Part shown: positions 32,601 through 42,721 of the stretch, in pieces | Layout: each line of letters begins with the position of its first letter | Numbering within the stretch: the stretch's first letter is position 1 | Origin: Albugo candida | Lineage: Eukaryota; Oomycota; Peronosporomycetes; Albuginales; Albuginaceae | NCBI GenBank assembly: GCA_905220665.1 | Contig: CAJNAR010000015.1 | Coordinates: 124,001 to 188,000, forward strand | Direction: 5' to 3' | DNA length: 64,000 nt | Made by a program: the position numbers and the translations under genes | The notes under the pieces: generated by a model | Database searches by the model: none | The model's input: only the letters and a program-made list of their open reading frames with translations | What the model was told of the DNA's origin: nothing

Positions 32601-35600
32601 ACGACATCCGGCGATAAGGGTCGATCTTCAATCGTTCCGGTCGCAGGGAATGGCATCACTGGAGGCATTACAACAGGTGCTTGAGGTGCAATTGTGGCCT
32701 CAGGCGTCGGCATATCTTCTTCTTCTGCATCGAAAGTCACGACTTTCTCTTGGAGACTGGCAGCATACTCTGCCGCTGATGAAAAGTCATTCTCGTGCTC
32801 GAAATGGACGACGTCTCTATCGCGTTGATAGTACAAAATCTCACGTTGTGCACGTGAGAAATCACCCGATTGTAATGTCCGAAGTGCCATATTCGTCAAC
32901 GTCGGCGAAGGTCCAATTTCAATCAGTCGATAGACTCCATTTCCATTCTTTGAGAACAGATATTCCTGTGTGGTGATCCATTGCACTGGAGATGCAAATT
33001 GATACGCCAACAGTTCTGTGAGGAGAAGATGCATGAGTTCTGGACGAGATACCGATTCCCATGCTGCAGGCTCCAGCACTTTTGCGAGAAACGGGCTGTT
33101 GGTCACGTCGTAAATGTGCTGCACATACGATCGATCCAATGACAAAGGCTTTGCGACCAAATTGGGAATATATCGCCCGATCAGTTTGGAAGCCTGTTGT
33201 GATAATATCTCCGCGTCGATTTTCACACGTAACAGCTTCCGAAACGATGGAACACCACTCAATAATTCACGCGAATGGAATGGAACATCGATACCCACAA
33301 GCGGAATCGTTGCGTGTCCTCGCGAGAGAATAAATGGTCGATTTCCAGCCTTACATTTCTCCTTCCGTGCTTGCGCATGCGACTTTGCTTGCTTGATTTC
33401 AGCATCCAAATCGATCGTATCGCTTGTATTCTTTGCAAATTTCGATAAAACAGTTGCGAGAACTTCTAAATTCACACTGTCACCAGCGACGACGTACTGG
33501 AGGTTCTTCACATTGTAATTCACAACTTGGAGTAATTTATCGGTCGCTCGATAGATTGTATCGACAACGTGAAACAAATCCGCAGCAGTAAACCCATTTC
33601 CAATCCGACTGGGATTCGCCGCTACCATTCCGTACTCGGATCGACCCATTTCATCTCGTTTTACAGCTCGTTGCATGATCAATCCGCGAAGGAATACAAT
33701 TTCCACAACATCTTCGACTTCCAATGCTTCCGCGAACGAGCACAGACCAGCGTATTCTCCGAGTGAATGACCAGCAAATGCCGAATCATTGCCAATAAGT
33801 TGAGCTTTTTTAATCTCACAAAACATTGCTTTCTCCAAAAGAACTAACGCTGGCTGACTGAATTGCGTTGCGAAAAGAAGTCCTTCCGGCGCTGAGAATG
33901 TAAAGCTTTGGGTTCGCTCATTGATTTCAGGGATAAGAGGCACCGATTCGCCTGTTTCCGGTTTCTCACACTTTAATTTCATATAATTCTCGCGAATTCG
34001 GCGACCATTACGTCCGCCAAAATGAATTGTTATCTGAGACGGATTCTTACGAACGATATCGAGGATCGAGAATCCAAACATTTGCTCGAGATGTTTCTCT
34101 CCACGATTCCACGTCTCACGAGAAATCGACGATACTTCGTATCGATCCATTCCCATGCCAACTTCCGCCGATCCTTGACCCGTAAACACGAAAGCTGTCA
34201 GAGGTTGTTTGATCTCTGCTGTCGCTGTGATCACACGTTCCTTGGACGCATTCACAATTTGGATTTCTAGCAGCTTGTTACCATGACGCTGACCCACATG
34301 TCGAGCTTGGAGGTATAGCGTATCGCCCGGATACACCATTCCATCGAATTTCGCTGCGTAAGAGACCACATTTGTGTCGTTTTCTTGACCAAATTTGGCG
34401 ATAAGAAGCGATCGAACTTTTGTTGCTGACCACATTCCGTGCATAATTGGACGTCCTGAAGGAAGATTCGCGAGAATTGCCGCGTATTCGGATCGATGAA
34501 TTGGATTCAAATCGCGAGATGCCACTGCGTAATCGACGGCGCTTTCGGGGACGGTAATGGAGATGGGAACTTGGAGCATATGGTAGCCTCCATTCGGGAA
34601 CAGTGAGCCATTCTTTGAGTGTGCATCGGGCTGTGAGAGACTGTCAATGTACGTGCGAATTGGATCCGCTACCAATCCGTTGGAAGACAATTGAATGGTT
34701 CCAATCAATTCGACGGCTTTTCCTTTCTTCCACAAATACACTGTTCCCGAAATCTGAAGCGAATCCAAACGATTTGACGCCACAAAAGTCTCTCTTGTGG
34801 TCCATTGGAAACGTAATTCGTCACCAATGGAAATCGACAGCTGTTCCATGGAATTAGACGACGCAACAAACCACGATTTCGACATTAACACTTCAAAAGC
34901 TTCCTCGCGGACGATTTCAACTGTATCGTTCGTCTCACTGATAGCAAATGTGTTTTCAAAATCGTTAAATTCCCCACGAATTAGAAATTCAGACCGCAAT
35001 TCGACCACAGGAACCAACTCCTCGACCATATTTTCTGTGATAACTCGTTGCGAAATGGTCGCTATCCCCGACACCGCTTTACCAAATTCAGTGATTCTCA
35101 CGCCGGCTACCTTACAGACACTCATTGTCTCATCGCCGGCTTTGAAGAGGTACGATGTATCGCCCTGGGAGCCCAGCTTTAGCAGCTTGTACGAGTGGGA
35201 AAGATGCACTAAATCCAACAGATTCACATTCACTTGTCGTGTGAAAACAGACTGGATAAGCGGTTTCCACGCAAGAATCGTCGCGAAATCCGCTGGAGCT
35301 GCTTGTTGAGCGTACGTAAATCCCATGGCGGCTTTATAGTCGGTGATATCGCGATCTGTGACGGTTCTTTCGCATACAAATTCGGAAAATACACTTTGTG
35401 CACAAGCAGCGGAACAAGAAGCTTCCTCGTCGTTCTTTTCCGCGATCCAAAACATTGCGTAAAAGTTTTTTATCGCACGTATTCGTACATCTTCGTCCTC
35501 GTGAATCGCCAGCGGACAATTGGGTTTGTATCGAAAACAGAATCGAAGAGGAACGATGCGAGTCGGTACATCAGAAGTCTGAGGTCGAAGTTCGCGTATT

Positions 35601-38600
35601 TCGACGAGAAACTCGTTCTCCGTCTTCTGAATTGTGATACACGGCAACGATTCTCCGTCTTTGCATATTTCCAACCCGTTTTCATACAGAACGTATTTTC
35701 GATGACAAAGCGGTCGAAGAAGCGGTCGGATAGGATTGGAGATCCATTTCGATCCTCTTACAATATCGCGAGCACGCAATAGCTCCGCGAGGTCCGAGTC
35801 CACGCCCAAGAGACTTGCAAGCCCATCAATCCACAAATCCGAGTCGGAAGGTACGCTTTCGTTCACAGCGATTTCGTATACGTTTGGCAAAGATCTTTTG
35901 ACTAAAAGTCCACAAATTGTCTCAATTGGAGGAGAGAAAGCACAGGTTTCCGTGCATGTGTTGGATTTCTCCACTGTTTGGATGTATCCTTCAGCGATAT
36001 CGCCGAGGATTTTCGCTACTGGTTCATCACGAATGGTGCTGTATTTGACCGCCACAGGTCCCTGGAGAATGCAAACTCGCTGTGCGTCACGTTCCGGCAC
36101 CGCATCGAGATCTTCCGAGTACCAAAGCGAGTCTTTCTTGAACCACGTACGAAAATCTGTGTCGATAATTGGGATGAAATTCACAGGTTTTCCTCCGCTT
36201 TGACAGATATGGAGGAAATAATCAATGTCAGCGATCGACATTGGCGTCGAGGACGCTTGCGGGTAGCACGAAATAAAGTCTCGTAAGACCTCATACGGAC
36301 GTGTTTTCACTTTGACAGAGTCCAATTGGAACGTTGACGAAGTCTTTGTTGAGAAAACCTGAGCACTTCGCTTGATAAAGTCGATCATTCGTGACGCATA
36401 CGATCCATGAATCCAACGATTTGGCAGTTCTCCTTTCTCAACAAACATCAATTCAATCATCCGATCGATAACTTGCTCGTACGTCATTTCGTCGAGGTCG
36501 ATAGGCACTCGAATGAGTTCGGAGGAATCCTTTTGAATGACTTTTTTACATCCGAAATACGGCTTCTGGAAATCCTTATTCAGACGTTCGATGATCGACG
36601 CTTTATCCCGACGTAAGAGCGTGTCCAATTCCTCACGAGGTTTGGAAAAATACATCTCGTCAAAGTCACGCCAGCACATTGTTCCACGGCCTGCGATCTT
36701 ATGTATTGGCTCACCGAGCTCTGAGGTGACAGTGATCACACCTCCGACAATTCCTTTGTAGCTTTTCTCCCATTCTGACTCGTTACTGATCCCAGGAGTA
36801 TCGACAAGAAGCTGCTTCACTTCTGTGGCTGTTGCGGCTTCCTTCGCGACCATGATACGTGAGCCAAGCAGAATACCATCCACAGGCATCGACGCAATAC
36901 TACCGCGCTTGAGACTCCAATCTCCGGTTAAATACTGAACTGAATCCTTCCAATCGCCAAAACCAGACCCAACAACGAGAACAACGTTCGATACTCTTCG
37001 AATTGCCGCGTACGTATTCTCAAGCGGGTCGTGGAAATCCTCGAAACTGTGATGTCCTCCAGCTCGTCCACCGGTCCATTGGAGCATTACATTCATTTTC
37101 GGATTCGATTGAGCGATTTCCAGCACGGAATAGATACCATCGGTGGATCCAGGCTTGAATGCGATCAAATTGATTCGAACTGATTGGAGTTGCTGAATGA
37201 TTTCATCGGCTCGTTCCAGAGAAGGAATACCAGCTCCAATTGTTATGCTCTCGATAGGAACGCCCTGACGCCGAAGACGTAGAACAGCGGGAAATTGGAA
37301 TCCCCACTGTTTGGCATTCAAATACAGCATATTGATTGTGATTCCATAGCCAGGTGTGAGTTTGGACACCAATTTGGAGATAGAATCTTCAAAGATACAG
37401 AGACGAGATAATCCTCCACCTGCAAGCTCTGCATGAAATCCTGCATTCTGAGCAGCTGCTACTAAATCGATTCCATTCAAACTCGTCGTTGGAGTCATTC
37501 CGGCAATCATTACAGGCGGCTTTTTCAGCAGCCGAGTGAATCGATTTGAGACCATACGGCGTCCGTGTTCCCTGTGGAGTCTTGGAGCATACGTTTCGAT
37601 CCAGCTCTTGTTACAGATACATTCAGAGCTGAAAAGCTGTTCGAGACCGAGATACGGAGTAAATTGGAGCGAGGTAGACGTCACGGAAGACTGAAATGCT
37701 GCTGATACCACAATGAAGCCTGCACCTTCAGCTATTGGAGCACTTAGACGACACACACCCTGTCCGGGTCCAAAATCGAGCACGTAATTCGCACGTTTAT
37801 GGTTCTCCCACACGTGACGCCACGTCGACATCCAATCTGCGACCAAAGTCAATTGCATTGTAACAATCATAGGCATCAAATCTTCCCCTACAGCCGCTTG
37901 CTGCAAATTGGAAGCGTCCTTTGTCGTTTTGTAGACGGGAATACAAAGTTGTTCGCTCTCACACGTCAACTGAATTCGCTGTAAATCGGTCAGAATCTGA
38001 TTTTCTGCGGATGCGACAGCGAGCGAATGAAAGGGGCACGAAAGCGGGATGAAGGACGTGCTCACCGCTTTCGAGCGGTCTGAGAATGGAATTCGATTCT
38101 GATTCGTTTCGGTCGAATTCGGTTTGCCTTTGAAAACCCGTTCCAACTCCTTTAGCGCCTCGGGATGTCCAGTGATTGAAAACATTTTCTTTCCATTGAT
38201 AAGCGAAATCTGAGTTTTGGAGCCTGATTTCTTGTTAAATGAATAGAGGACGTGCTCGACCTCTTCTTCCGTCAGACCGCTCACCGCGAGCATTGGAGTC
38301 GCGTCTTTCGAAGTCTCAGGGACGAGTGTTGTCCAAGTCTCTTGCACACGAAGTCCGTGCCAAAACATGTACCTTACGTATTGCGATGCGATCGTATGGA
38401 GCTCCATATCGTCTCTTGCAAGTGCACACACTAAAGCGCTCACAATCCCTTGGCTGTGACCGATTGCGCATTCACTTTGTGATAAAACGACTTTGTGTGT
38501 GAGTTGGGCTCTTTCCAAAAAGGCGACATAATTAGCAATTTGAGTGATGAAAATCAACGGATAGCTGTAAATTGCATTCGACCACTCCACAGACGAAAGT

Positions 38601-38953
38601 GTAGGCACTTGTTTTGGATTCGAGAGCCATAGTTGGAGATCGATGGGGTTTGAGAGTGCTGGAGACGCTTTCGCTTCGTCCGAATCGGATGCTTGCAGCA
38701 ATGCACTAGCGACTTGCGTGATAAATTGTCTGGAAGCTTCCGACTCGTTGTAGAGAAGCTGTAGTTCTTGCCAGTATGCGAGTCCCTGACCTCCAAATTG
38801 GAGGATTACAGAAGCCGTTTCAGTTTGAATTGCCTGCGCAAATGGAGAAATCCTGAGTTCAGGTTGCGCTGACTCTATTTTGGTCTCAGCCACTCGTTCT
38901 GAACTCGGAAGGGTGGAATCTGCTGAGATTTCATTGTCGGAAGGTGCTTCCAT
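26648..38953 (-). CDS. FAS: fungal-type (type I) fatty acid synthase, all domains in one 4101-residue polypeptide with two tandem ACPs
   Basis: Makes long-chain acyl-CoA from acetyl- and malonyl-CoA in the cytosol. One intron-free frame holds the fungal beta then alpha subunit order. Acetyltransferase: GHSQG, Ser167. Enoyl reductase: PPVMIAGMTPTTS at about 480. Dehydratase: NPIHRS...GRPIMHGMWS, about 1480-1510. Malonyl/palmitoyl transferase: FTGQGS, GHSLGEYAG, Ser1730. Then two carrier domains, each with GKSALQNE and attachment Ser2148 or Ser2337, each followed by the PGGF-containing subdomain. Ketoreductase: GKVALVTGCG, about 2870. Ketosynthase: Cys3489 in GACATAAES, His3712 in FHGTGT, His3753 in TGHPKG. 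Phosphopantetheinyl transferase: LGVDVEPI...GRWAAKEA, about 3970-4100. Yeast beta plus alpha total about 3940 residues; the second ACP explains most of the excess. It is convergent with the epimerase gene. Confidence 0.97.
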   Translation of the reverse strand: MEAPSDNEISADSTLPSSERVAETKIESAQPELRISPFAQAIQTETASVILQFGGQGLAYWQELQLLYNESEASRQFITQVASALLQASDSDEAKASPALSNPIDLQLWLSNPKQVPTLSSVEWSNAIYSYPLIFITQIANYVAFLERAQLTHKVVLSQSECAIGHSQGIVSALVCALARDDMELHTIASQYVRYMFWHGLRVQETWTTLVPETSKDATPMLAVSGLTEEEVEHVLYSFNKKSGSKTQISLINGKKMFSITGHPEALKELERVFKGKPNSTETNQNRIPFSDRSKAVSTSFIPLSCPFHSLAVASAENQILTDLQRIQLTCESEQLCIPVYKTTKDASNLQQAAVGEDLMPMIVTMQLTLVADWMSTWRHVWENHKRANYVLDFGPGQGVCRLSAPIAEGAGFIVVSAAFQSSVTSTSLQFTPYLGLEQLFSSECICNKSWIETYAPRLHREHGRRMVSNRFTRLLKKPPVMIAGMTPTTSLNGIDLVAAAQNAGFHAELAGGGLSRLCIFEDSISKLVSKLTPGYGITINMLYLNAKQWGFQFPAVLRLRRQGVPIESITIGAGIPSLERADEIIQQLQSVRINLIAFKPGSTDGIYSVLEIAQSNPKMNVMLQWTGGRAGGHHSFEDFHDPLENTYAAIRRVSNVVLVVGSGFGDWKDSVQYLTGDWSLKRGSIASMPVDGILLGSRIMVAKEAATATEVKQLLVDTPGISNESEWEKSYKGIVGGVITVTSELGEPIHKIAGRGTMCWRDFDEMYFSKPREELDTLLRRDKASIIERLNKDFQKPYFGCKKVIQKDSSELIRVPIDLDEMTYEQVIDRMIELMFVEKGELPNRWIHGSYASRMIDFIKRSAQVFSTKTSSTFQLDSVKVKTRPYEVLRDFISCYPQASSTPMSIADIDYFLHICQSGGKPVNFIPIIDTDFRTWFKKDSLWYSEDLDAVPERDAQRVCILQGPVAVKYSTIRDEPVAKILGDIAEGYIQTVEKSNTCTETCAFSPPIETICGLLVKRSLPNVYEIAVNESVPSDSDLWIDGLASLLGVDSDLAELLRARDIVRGSKWISNPIRPLLRPLCHRKYVLYENGLEICKDGESLPCITIQKTENEFLVEIRELRPQTSDVPTRIVPLRFCFRYKPNCPLAIHEDEDVRIRAIKNFYAMFWIAEKNDEEASCSAACAQSVFSEFVCERTVTDRDITDYKAAMGFTYAQQAAPADFATILAWKPLIQSVFTRQVNVNLLDLVHLSHSYKLLKLGSQGDTSYLFKAGDETMSVCKVAGVRITEFGKAVSGIATISQRVITENMVEELVPVVELRSEFLIRGEFNDFENTFAISETNDTVEIVREEAFEVLMSKSWFVASSNSMEQLSISIGDELRFQWTTRETFVASNRLDSLQISGTVYLWKKGKAVELIGTIQLSSNGLVADPIRTYIDSLSQPDAHSKNGSLFPNGGYHMLQVPISITVPESAVDYAVASRDLNPIHRSEYAAILANLPSGRPIMHGMWSATKVRSLLIAKFGQENDTNVVSYAAKFDGMVYPGDTLYLQARHVGQRHGNKLLEIQIVNASKERVITATAEIKQPLTAFVFTGQGSAEVGMGMDRYEVSSISRETWNRGEKHLEQMFGFSILDIVRKNPSQITIHFGGRNGRRIRENYMKLKCEKPETGESVPLIPEINERTQSFTFSAPEGLLFATQFSQPALVLLEKAMFCEIKKAQLIGNDSAFAGHSLGEYAGLCSFAEALEVEDVVEIVFLRGLIMQRAVKRDEMGRSEYGMVAANPSRIGNGFTAADLFHVVDTIYRATDKLLQVVNYNVKNLQYVVAGDSVNLEVLATVLSKFAKNTSDTIDLDAEIKQAKSHAQARKEKCKAGNRPFILSRGHATIPLVGIDVPFHSRELLSGVPSFRKLLRVKIDAEILSQQASKLIGRYIPNLVAKPLSLDRSYVQHIYDVTNSPFLAKVLEPAAWESVSRPELMHLLLTELLAYQFASPVQWITTQEYLFSKNGNGVYRLIEIGPSPTLTNMALRTLQSGDFSRAQREILYYQRDRDVVHFEHENDFSSAAEYAASLQEKVVTFDAEEEDMPTPEATIAPQAPVVMPPVMPFPATGTIEDRPLSPDVVLSSIVALRTDKSMQEIKSDQSIKSYCAGKSALQNEIMGDLEKEFTGAGTIPDGAAELPIKDLTEKLVEYKKLGSVSSSLIGQMLTNKMPGGFTVSKVRSYLTESRGLGPGLVDTVLVFACTEAPKARLKNEQVAEKWLDSCVDHYATYAGISLARPSANAVGPSNSMFFMPQAAAIPNVSDQPVHAKHVIRVLVAVKVQKPYAQVLESSSINSLCGGKSALQNEVVGDLANEFGSSYDDAGEMTLSDLAGKAVNYSSPGKVSSAMIAKMYASRLPGGFGITAVRQHLSIERCLPPGRIESVLIHSLLYRPKQRLSNDTATKKWLDEVTDDYGKWENVDIPYRSKLQASMPNGMMSSMMGASAGPTEFEKKLKAMIEEQSVVASEFLGKDHLDWHRKLEMEATLREQVESSMAVWTSEHGEVYGAGIQGKFDAKKERVYDSFWSWALQDAFELYYHTLNEATTTSPLLIANSSSLRNHFMMMSKWINTRADTMMEGTSTPPLEWFKPLLCNRVTPELLQCTRYFEQRAESENRSEYSQAIQLLAEQLQEWMKRDPVNVHIFESSAPHVEIQEDGKIVYNEIPRSGVSDSTEYVREMARGLEYTVEIENLSLESAVRNAILESAIGFEAVNEEDDLISYGDGQHSDDAELSSGRSEEVMSSPEQISRVIDKGEKLMALRESLGNRAALARKQTLVEQSSILRFGLDENLKQIVLPHVHLRKPSSVDPMIRLYDVALTCTLLRCMHEMATEGVSFVGKVALVTGCGRNSIGAEIVKSLLEGGATVFVTTSSYGFQTTKLFQSIYEEHGSRGSRLIVIPFNQASKVDTEALIKHIYDTHKLDLDVIIPFAALPETGRMLTDLDGRSELAHRIMLTNTLRLIGQVASAKQARNITSRPAVALIPLSPNHGNFGGDGMYAESKLGIESLLNKWQSEPWSDQISVVGAVIGWTRGTGLMSGNNVVAQGVEKLGVRTFSTVEMGFNLSALLHPLIAEAASESPLWVDLTGGMAQIQNLKDVVDDIRNSIMKQSKLNAAIYSAARNETQSQTLLEVNDLDRKANLSRYYCETFPSVDHKHVVKIASNEALLGGMIDLEKVIVVTGFGEVGPWGNSRTRWEMESFGEFSLEGCIELAWLTGYIVYKNGAWADATTNEMIPDHLIKSKYEEIMLQHAGIRVVEPELFEGYDPKKKFILHQVAIDKKMSPIEVASFEEAVLFRDEIGEENLDIFQDDRGSWMIRLRKGCVLSIPRALKFDRFVAGQIPTGWNIERLGMPKDLANSVDPITLYTLASTADTFISAGIVDPYEFYQYIHVSEIGNMSGGGMGGMRALRRIFQLRLLGRGAPSDTLQECFINTPPAWVNMLLLSSSGPIKTPVGACATAAESVDAGVDTIKRGKARVVIVGGYDDFGEEGAYEFAQMKATSDSVNEIAMGRDAREMCRPCSSTRGGFMESYGAGTQLLMDAKLALEMGCPIYGIVALTNTATDKNGRSVPAPGQGILTTAREVHCSEPDRASPLLDATVRRRQFDKELLSIDQWFAKELNSVDTNQIEFLHQMKERKIKAAQEVWGMEFYQSRNDIAPLRGALSVWNLTVDDIGAVSFHGTGTQANDKNESDVTQKQMRHLGRSIGNPLPVICQKYLTGHPKGAAAAWMLNGVLQVLNSGIIPGNRSLDNTCTSLRKFDYLLYPNRSIQTNGIKAALMKSFGFGQAGGEILLLHPDLLLSILSKGQVERYMETRTHRMTQMNSHLQRALTGKKSYMNIKDAAPYTPEQESQVYLDPTARACYDSNIHSWRFEGYEPAESLDAQEASHQKPHRRVFGKAKIAENSAPKTTSDASTSAGKIAVALNEAASRIGLDSGSTGLGVDVEPIATFESLDNRDNFLSRNFTEQEIAYCKSAPHPAASFAGRWAAKEAVIKAISNAVPSQPNVWKGSGASLREIETFLTASGAPSVLLTGYPLEVYQRIGLESLKISISHSGDYAVAQAVVSQTRS

Positions 38954-39836
38954 GGTACTTTTAGCTGCACAATTGTAATTCCTGTTTGGTGTTGTCTTGC
39001 TGTGGCAAGGAGCTGCACCAACAAAGAATCAAAAAATCAAATGCACTTGCACCAATGACGCTGATGAGCCAATCGCTCAAGTATTCAGAAGAAAATAACC
39101 AATCGAATATTGAGTTACAAGATTTCAGAAGCTAGGTAGTCGATTCGAAGAATATCGGGGTATGCGGGTGATACGTGTATATAGTTCGTTTTATGTGTAA
39201 AGTGGACTGTTAGAGTATGTGCTGGTGAAGGTAATTGGATATGAAGTGTTAATTGTAGATGAGAGGGAATGCAGCATGCCAGAATAGAAGACTGACTCAA
39301 ATGACGTCATCTTCTATGTACTTTGAAGCAAACTTCAATAAGATGACGCACGAAGCCTCTACCTCTGTAAACCGATATCCTTTATATGATGTTTTTGTAT
39401 AATGGAAGAATGCAATGATTTAGCACACAAATTCTAGTTAGAAGCTACCTGCGAAAAGCTTTAGGCTAAAATTATTGTAGTCACTCAGATTCCATGAGAG
39501 TGCGCGCATCCATCAAGCGACTGTAACGACCTTCTTGATCTACTTTCTCCGACAGTAATAGCACCGTACTTTAAGCAGAAACATCATTCCATAGAATATG
39601 TAGAAAATGATTTAGAAATCCATATCTATGCCTCAGATGAATAGTACCGTGCAAACCACACAGAGCTTACCCTTTCAACTCATTGGAGCGCTATCCGCGG
39701 AATGCCATTTTCAGTATCGTTCACGCTCTGATAGGCTACAATATACATCTCGTTCTTATTGGCGAAAAGCACTGCTACCATTACCATAGTTCACAAAATC
39801 GGACGACTCGAAAGGTTTCCTTTAATTTGGTTGCAC
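38954..39836. other. intergenic region between FAS and PWP2
   Basis: It holds the FAS promoter and leader (38954 upwards) and the 3' flank of PWP2. No gene recognised; short open frames only. Confidence 0.5.
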
Positions 39837-42616
39837 TTACGCGGCGGAACTGATTTCCGGCGTTTTCTCATTGTGCTGTAATGCATACAAACTTTTCAGA
39901 TACTCTAAAGTGAACTGATTGTCATCACAAACGCGAGCAAGATCGCTGAGATGCTGTAATACGCTTTTCTGTAAACTTCGTAATGCACTTCGAAACGATT
40001 GGTTTCCGCTGTCATGATCGCGTAGTTTGGCTCCGTGGGTGTTGAGAATCGCCAATGACCATTGTAAATAAAACTCGAGATGGGGCGATTGGTCAATTTG
40101 TGTCGCGAGAACACCCAGTAATCGCTTTAAATACGCGTCTCGGATACCTTGAGAAACAAGGAGAATACTCTCAACAGGAACTTTTTCCAGACACAGTATG
40201 ATCAAATCCTCTTCATTGAGCTGTAGAGCCATTGTCAATGCTTTTGTAAACTCTTTCCGAATGACATTCTTATGGATTTCTGCGGGTGTGATATCTTCAT
40301 CGAGATCGAATGGATCAAAACTGAGCGTCTCATCCAATCCATAAATCAAAAGCCCTTCTGTCGTAGCGGCCGCCCACGATCGACCGGTGGGAGAGAAGAT
40401 CACAGCTTTTGATAACACTTCCATTCGCTGACGTCTTGTTCCAGGATCAACAGCTCGAGTAGCGCCGAGAAGCGCATCGCCAGGCGAGTGTGTGGAGTTT
40501 TGAGCATTTGCATCGATTTCTGTTTTGGAAAGCCCAGAAGCCGTCATTTCGGAGCTGTTGAGATGATGCAAAACGCCTTCAAGCGATCGATTGTGTGAAA
40601 TTTGGAATTTTTTGAGAAGGATTTGCTGTGAGGTTTCATAGATGCAAATATATTTGGAACGACCGCCAGCAAGTACACATCTACCATCCGCCGAGTAGCA
40701 AAGACTTGTGAAATGTTTGGAAATTGAGTTGTTTTTTGCAGTGATTTTATCCGTACTTTTACGTCCACCAGCAATGTCTCGTAAGCCATCAATCGTTGCC
40801 ACTTGATCGCCGTCAGCAACATCCCAAATATTGAGATTCCCGTTCAGCGTCGCTGAACAAAGTTGGGAGCCGTCTGGACGGAACGCAATTGCCAACACGT
40901 CAGTGGAGTGAGCAAGTGGCTCAATAAAGCTTTTGTTTTGATATACATTCCATAGCCGTACAGTATGATCCCAAGATCCTGATGCAAGAACTGGTTCGGC
41001 AGTGATCGAAGGGGAAAATGCCAATGATGTGACCGGTGCAGTATGACCATTCAACACATCAGTCAGTCTTCCATTTTGCATGGACCATACGTAAATATTA
41101 AAGAGATCCAAAGAACCCGCGCAAACTATTTGACCACTTTGATCCAAAGCCAAGCAAGTGAATTGCATGGGATCTGGTGTCGTCATCACTCGGAAGTTTC
41201 TATACCGATTCAAGTCGAAAGCCCGCACGGTTCCATCTAATGAGCTGCTTACAATGGCTTGGCCATTGGGAGCGAACCGTACTCCAGTGATTGGAGCTTG
41301 ATGTTCCGAAAACGTGACGAAACAAAATCCAGTGCTTGTGTCCCAGAGCTTGAGTTTCGCATCATCTGCACCAGTTGCCAAATAGCGTCCATCAGGCGAG
41401 TAATCAACAACATTCATATCAAAGTAATGGCCTTGTTGTTTCAGAACATACGTTTCCGATCTCCATTCCCATACAAGAAGTTGGCCTAGTTTTTTAGACG
41501 CGAATGCAAGCCAATCACCAGTCGAATTGATTGCAACGGACTCAATCTCATTCTGCGTGATGCTCAGGGTATGAATGTTATTGAAATCGGGTGTTTCGTA
41601 GATTCCAAATGTTCCGTTTCCAAAGCCTACGACCAATAGACCATTCCCAACATGGAAGGAGCAGCACAATACTTTGGCAAAATTCATCTTGAAAACGTGT
41701 TTGGATTTCGTGTACCATTTCACAGCTCTGGCTAGCGTTGGTATCTCGTGTGAAGCGTTTTTGGTTTCAATTGGATCATCTACATCCTCCTCACTGGTGG
41801 TGGTTGCATTCACATCTTCGGCTTCGTCTCGTACATGATACTGCCACACATATGCTGCTCCGTCACGTGCAATTGTATACAGCTGATGGTCATCTTCAGA
41901 GAAGAATGTGGCAACAACGATATCCTGATGACCGACAAGTACTACTGGCTGATAATTGGGATACGGATCGACACTGAAGACTCTCACTGAAAGATCTTCA
42001 GCTCCGGTGACAAAGAATTTGGAATCTTTTGAAAATTGTATACAGGTTATATCACCGTAATGCCCACCATAAGTTCGATATAATGTGAGTGGTGCAAATT
42101 CGCGAATAGCGTAATTGGGAGCTTTCCAAAGCTGGACTTTGTTTCCGTGAGAGACGGCAATATATTTATCATCATGGCTGAAGATGAGTGCTTTTACAGG
42201 CTTTTTGAAGTGAAAGCGATAGAGAATGACTCCTTTTTTCAAATGGATGACAAGAGATCGACCTTCTTCGTCGACAGCAATTAATAATCGCGAGTTATTC
42301 GATATTGCAATACGTGATATGTTTTTGCGACTCTCGAATGCGTAGGTTTTGGATGTGTGACTGCAAATTCAAAATGAAGGTTATTCAGATATAGGAAGTC
42401 TGTTCATGTAGCACGTACTTGATCAAGTCGAAATTTGTGATGCGATTGCCGACAGGACTGAGAATGCAATTCCCATCCGGAGTGAATATTACATTTCCGT
42501 CGGTGTGTACTGACCCACAGAGTTGATTAAACTATTCCAATCGCGTACAACAGTGATAATGAGACAATTATAGTTTTATTTCCATGCAATGAGTGTACCT
42601 CATACGCAAACTTCAT
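39837..42616 (-). CDS. PWP2: PWP2, WD40 component of the small-subunit processome
   Basis: Known PWP2 is a U3 snoRNP-associated tandem WD40 protein of the UTPB complex, needed for 18S rRNA processing in the nucleolus. Three exons: 42616-42599 (MKFAYE), 42531-42419 and 42360-39837, with introns of 67 and 58 bp, give 884 residues (human about 919). The N-terminus MKFAYEFNQLCGSVH matches the family start, and exon 2 contains ILSPVGNRITNFDL. Many WD repeats follow, for example QFSKDSKFFVTGAEDLSVRV, YSPDGRYLATGADDAKLKLW, SGSWDHTVRLWNV and SFDPFDLDEDITP near the end of the propellers. The helical Utp12-like C-terminus includes EFTKALTMALQLNEEDLI. It is divergent from RPC34. Confidence 0.95.
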
Positions 42617-42721
42617 CACAATGGATGGACGCAGCCAATAAGACAATACGATTGGATATTAAAATGCACTTAAATCCAATCAATGTACGCATTCATATTT
42701 ATCTACCAATCAAAAGCATCC
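42617..42721. promoter_or_regulatory. bidirectional promoter of PWP2 and RPC34 with four CCAAT boxes
   Basis: Only 105 bp separate the two start codons. It contains CCAAT at 42635-42639, 42676-42680 and 42706-42710 on the plus strand and at 42651-42655 on the minus strand (ATTGG). A chance count on both strands would be about 0.2. CCAAT binds NF-Y in other eukaryotes, and such boxes are common in divergent promoters of growth genes. Both genes serve ribosome and RNA synthesis, so shared control is plausible (inference). Confidence 0.5.

Noticed and set aside
26660..38502. Dozens of plus-strand open frames (60-197 codons) antisense to the fatty acid synthase
   Set aside because: They are the mirror of a long biased coding frame; none has motifs, splice logic or independent starts.
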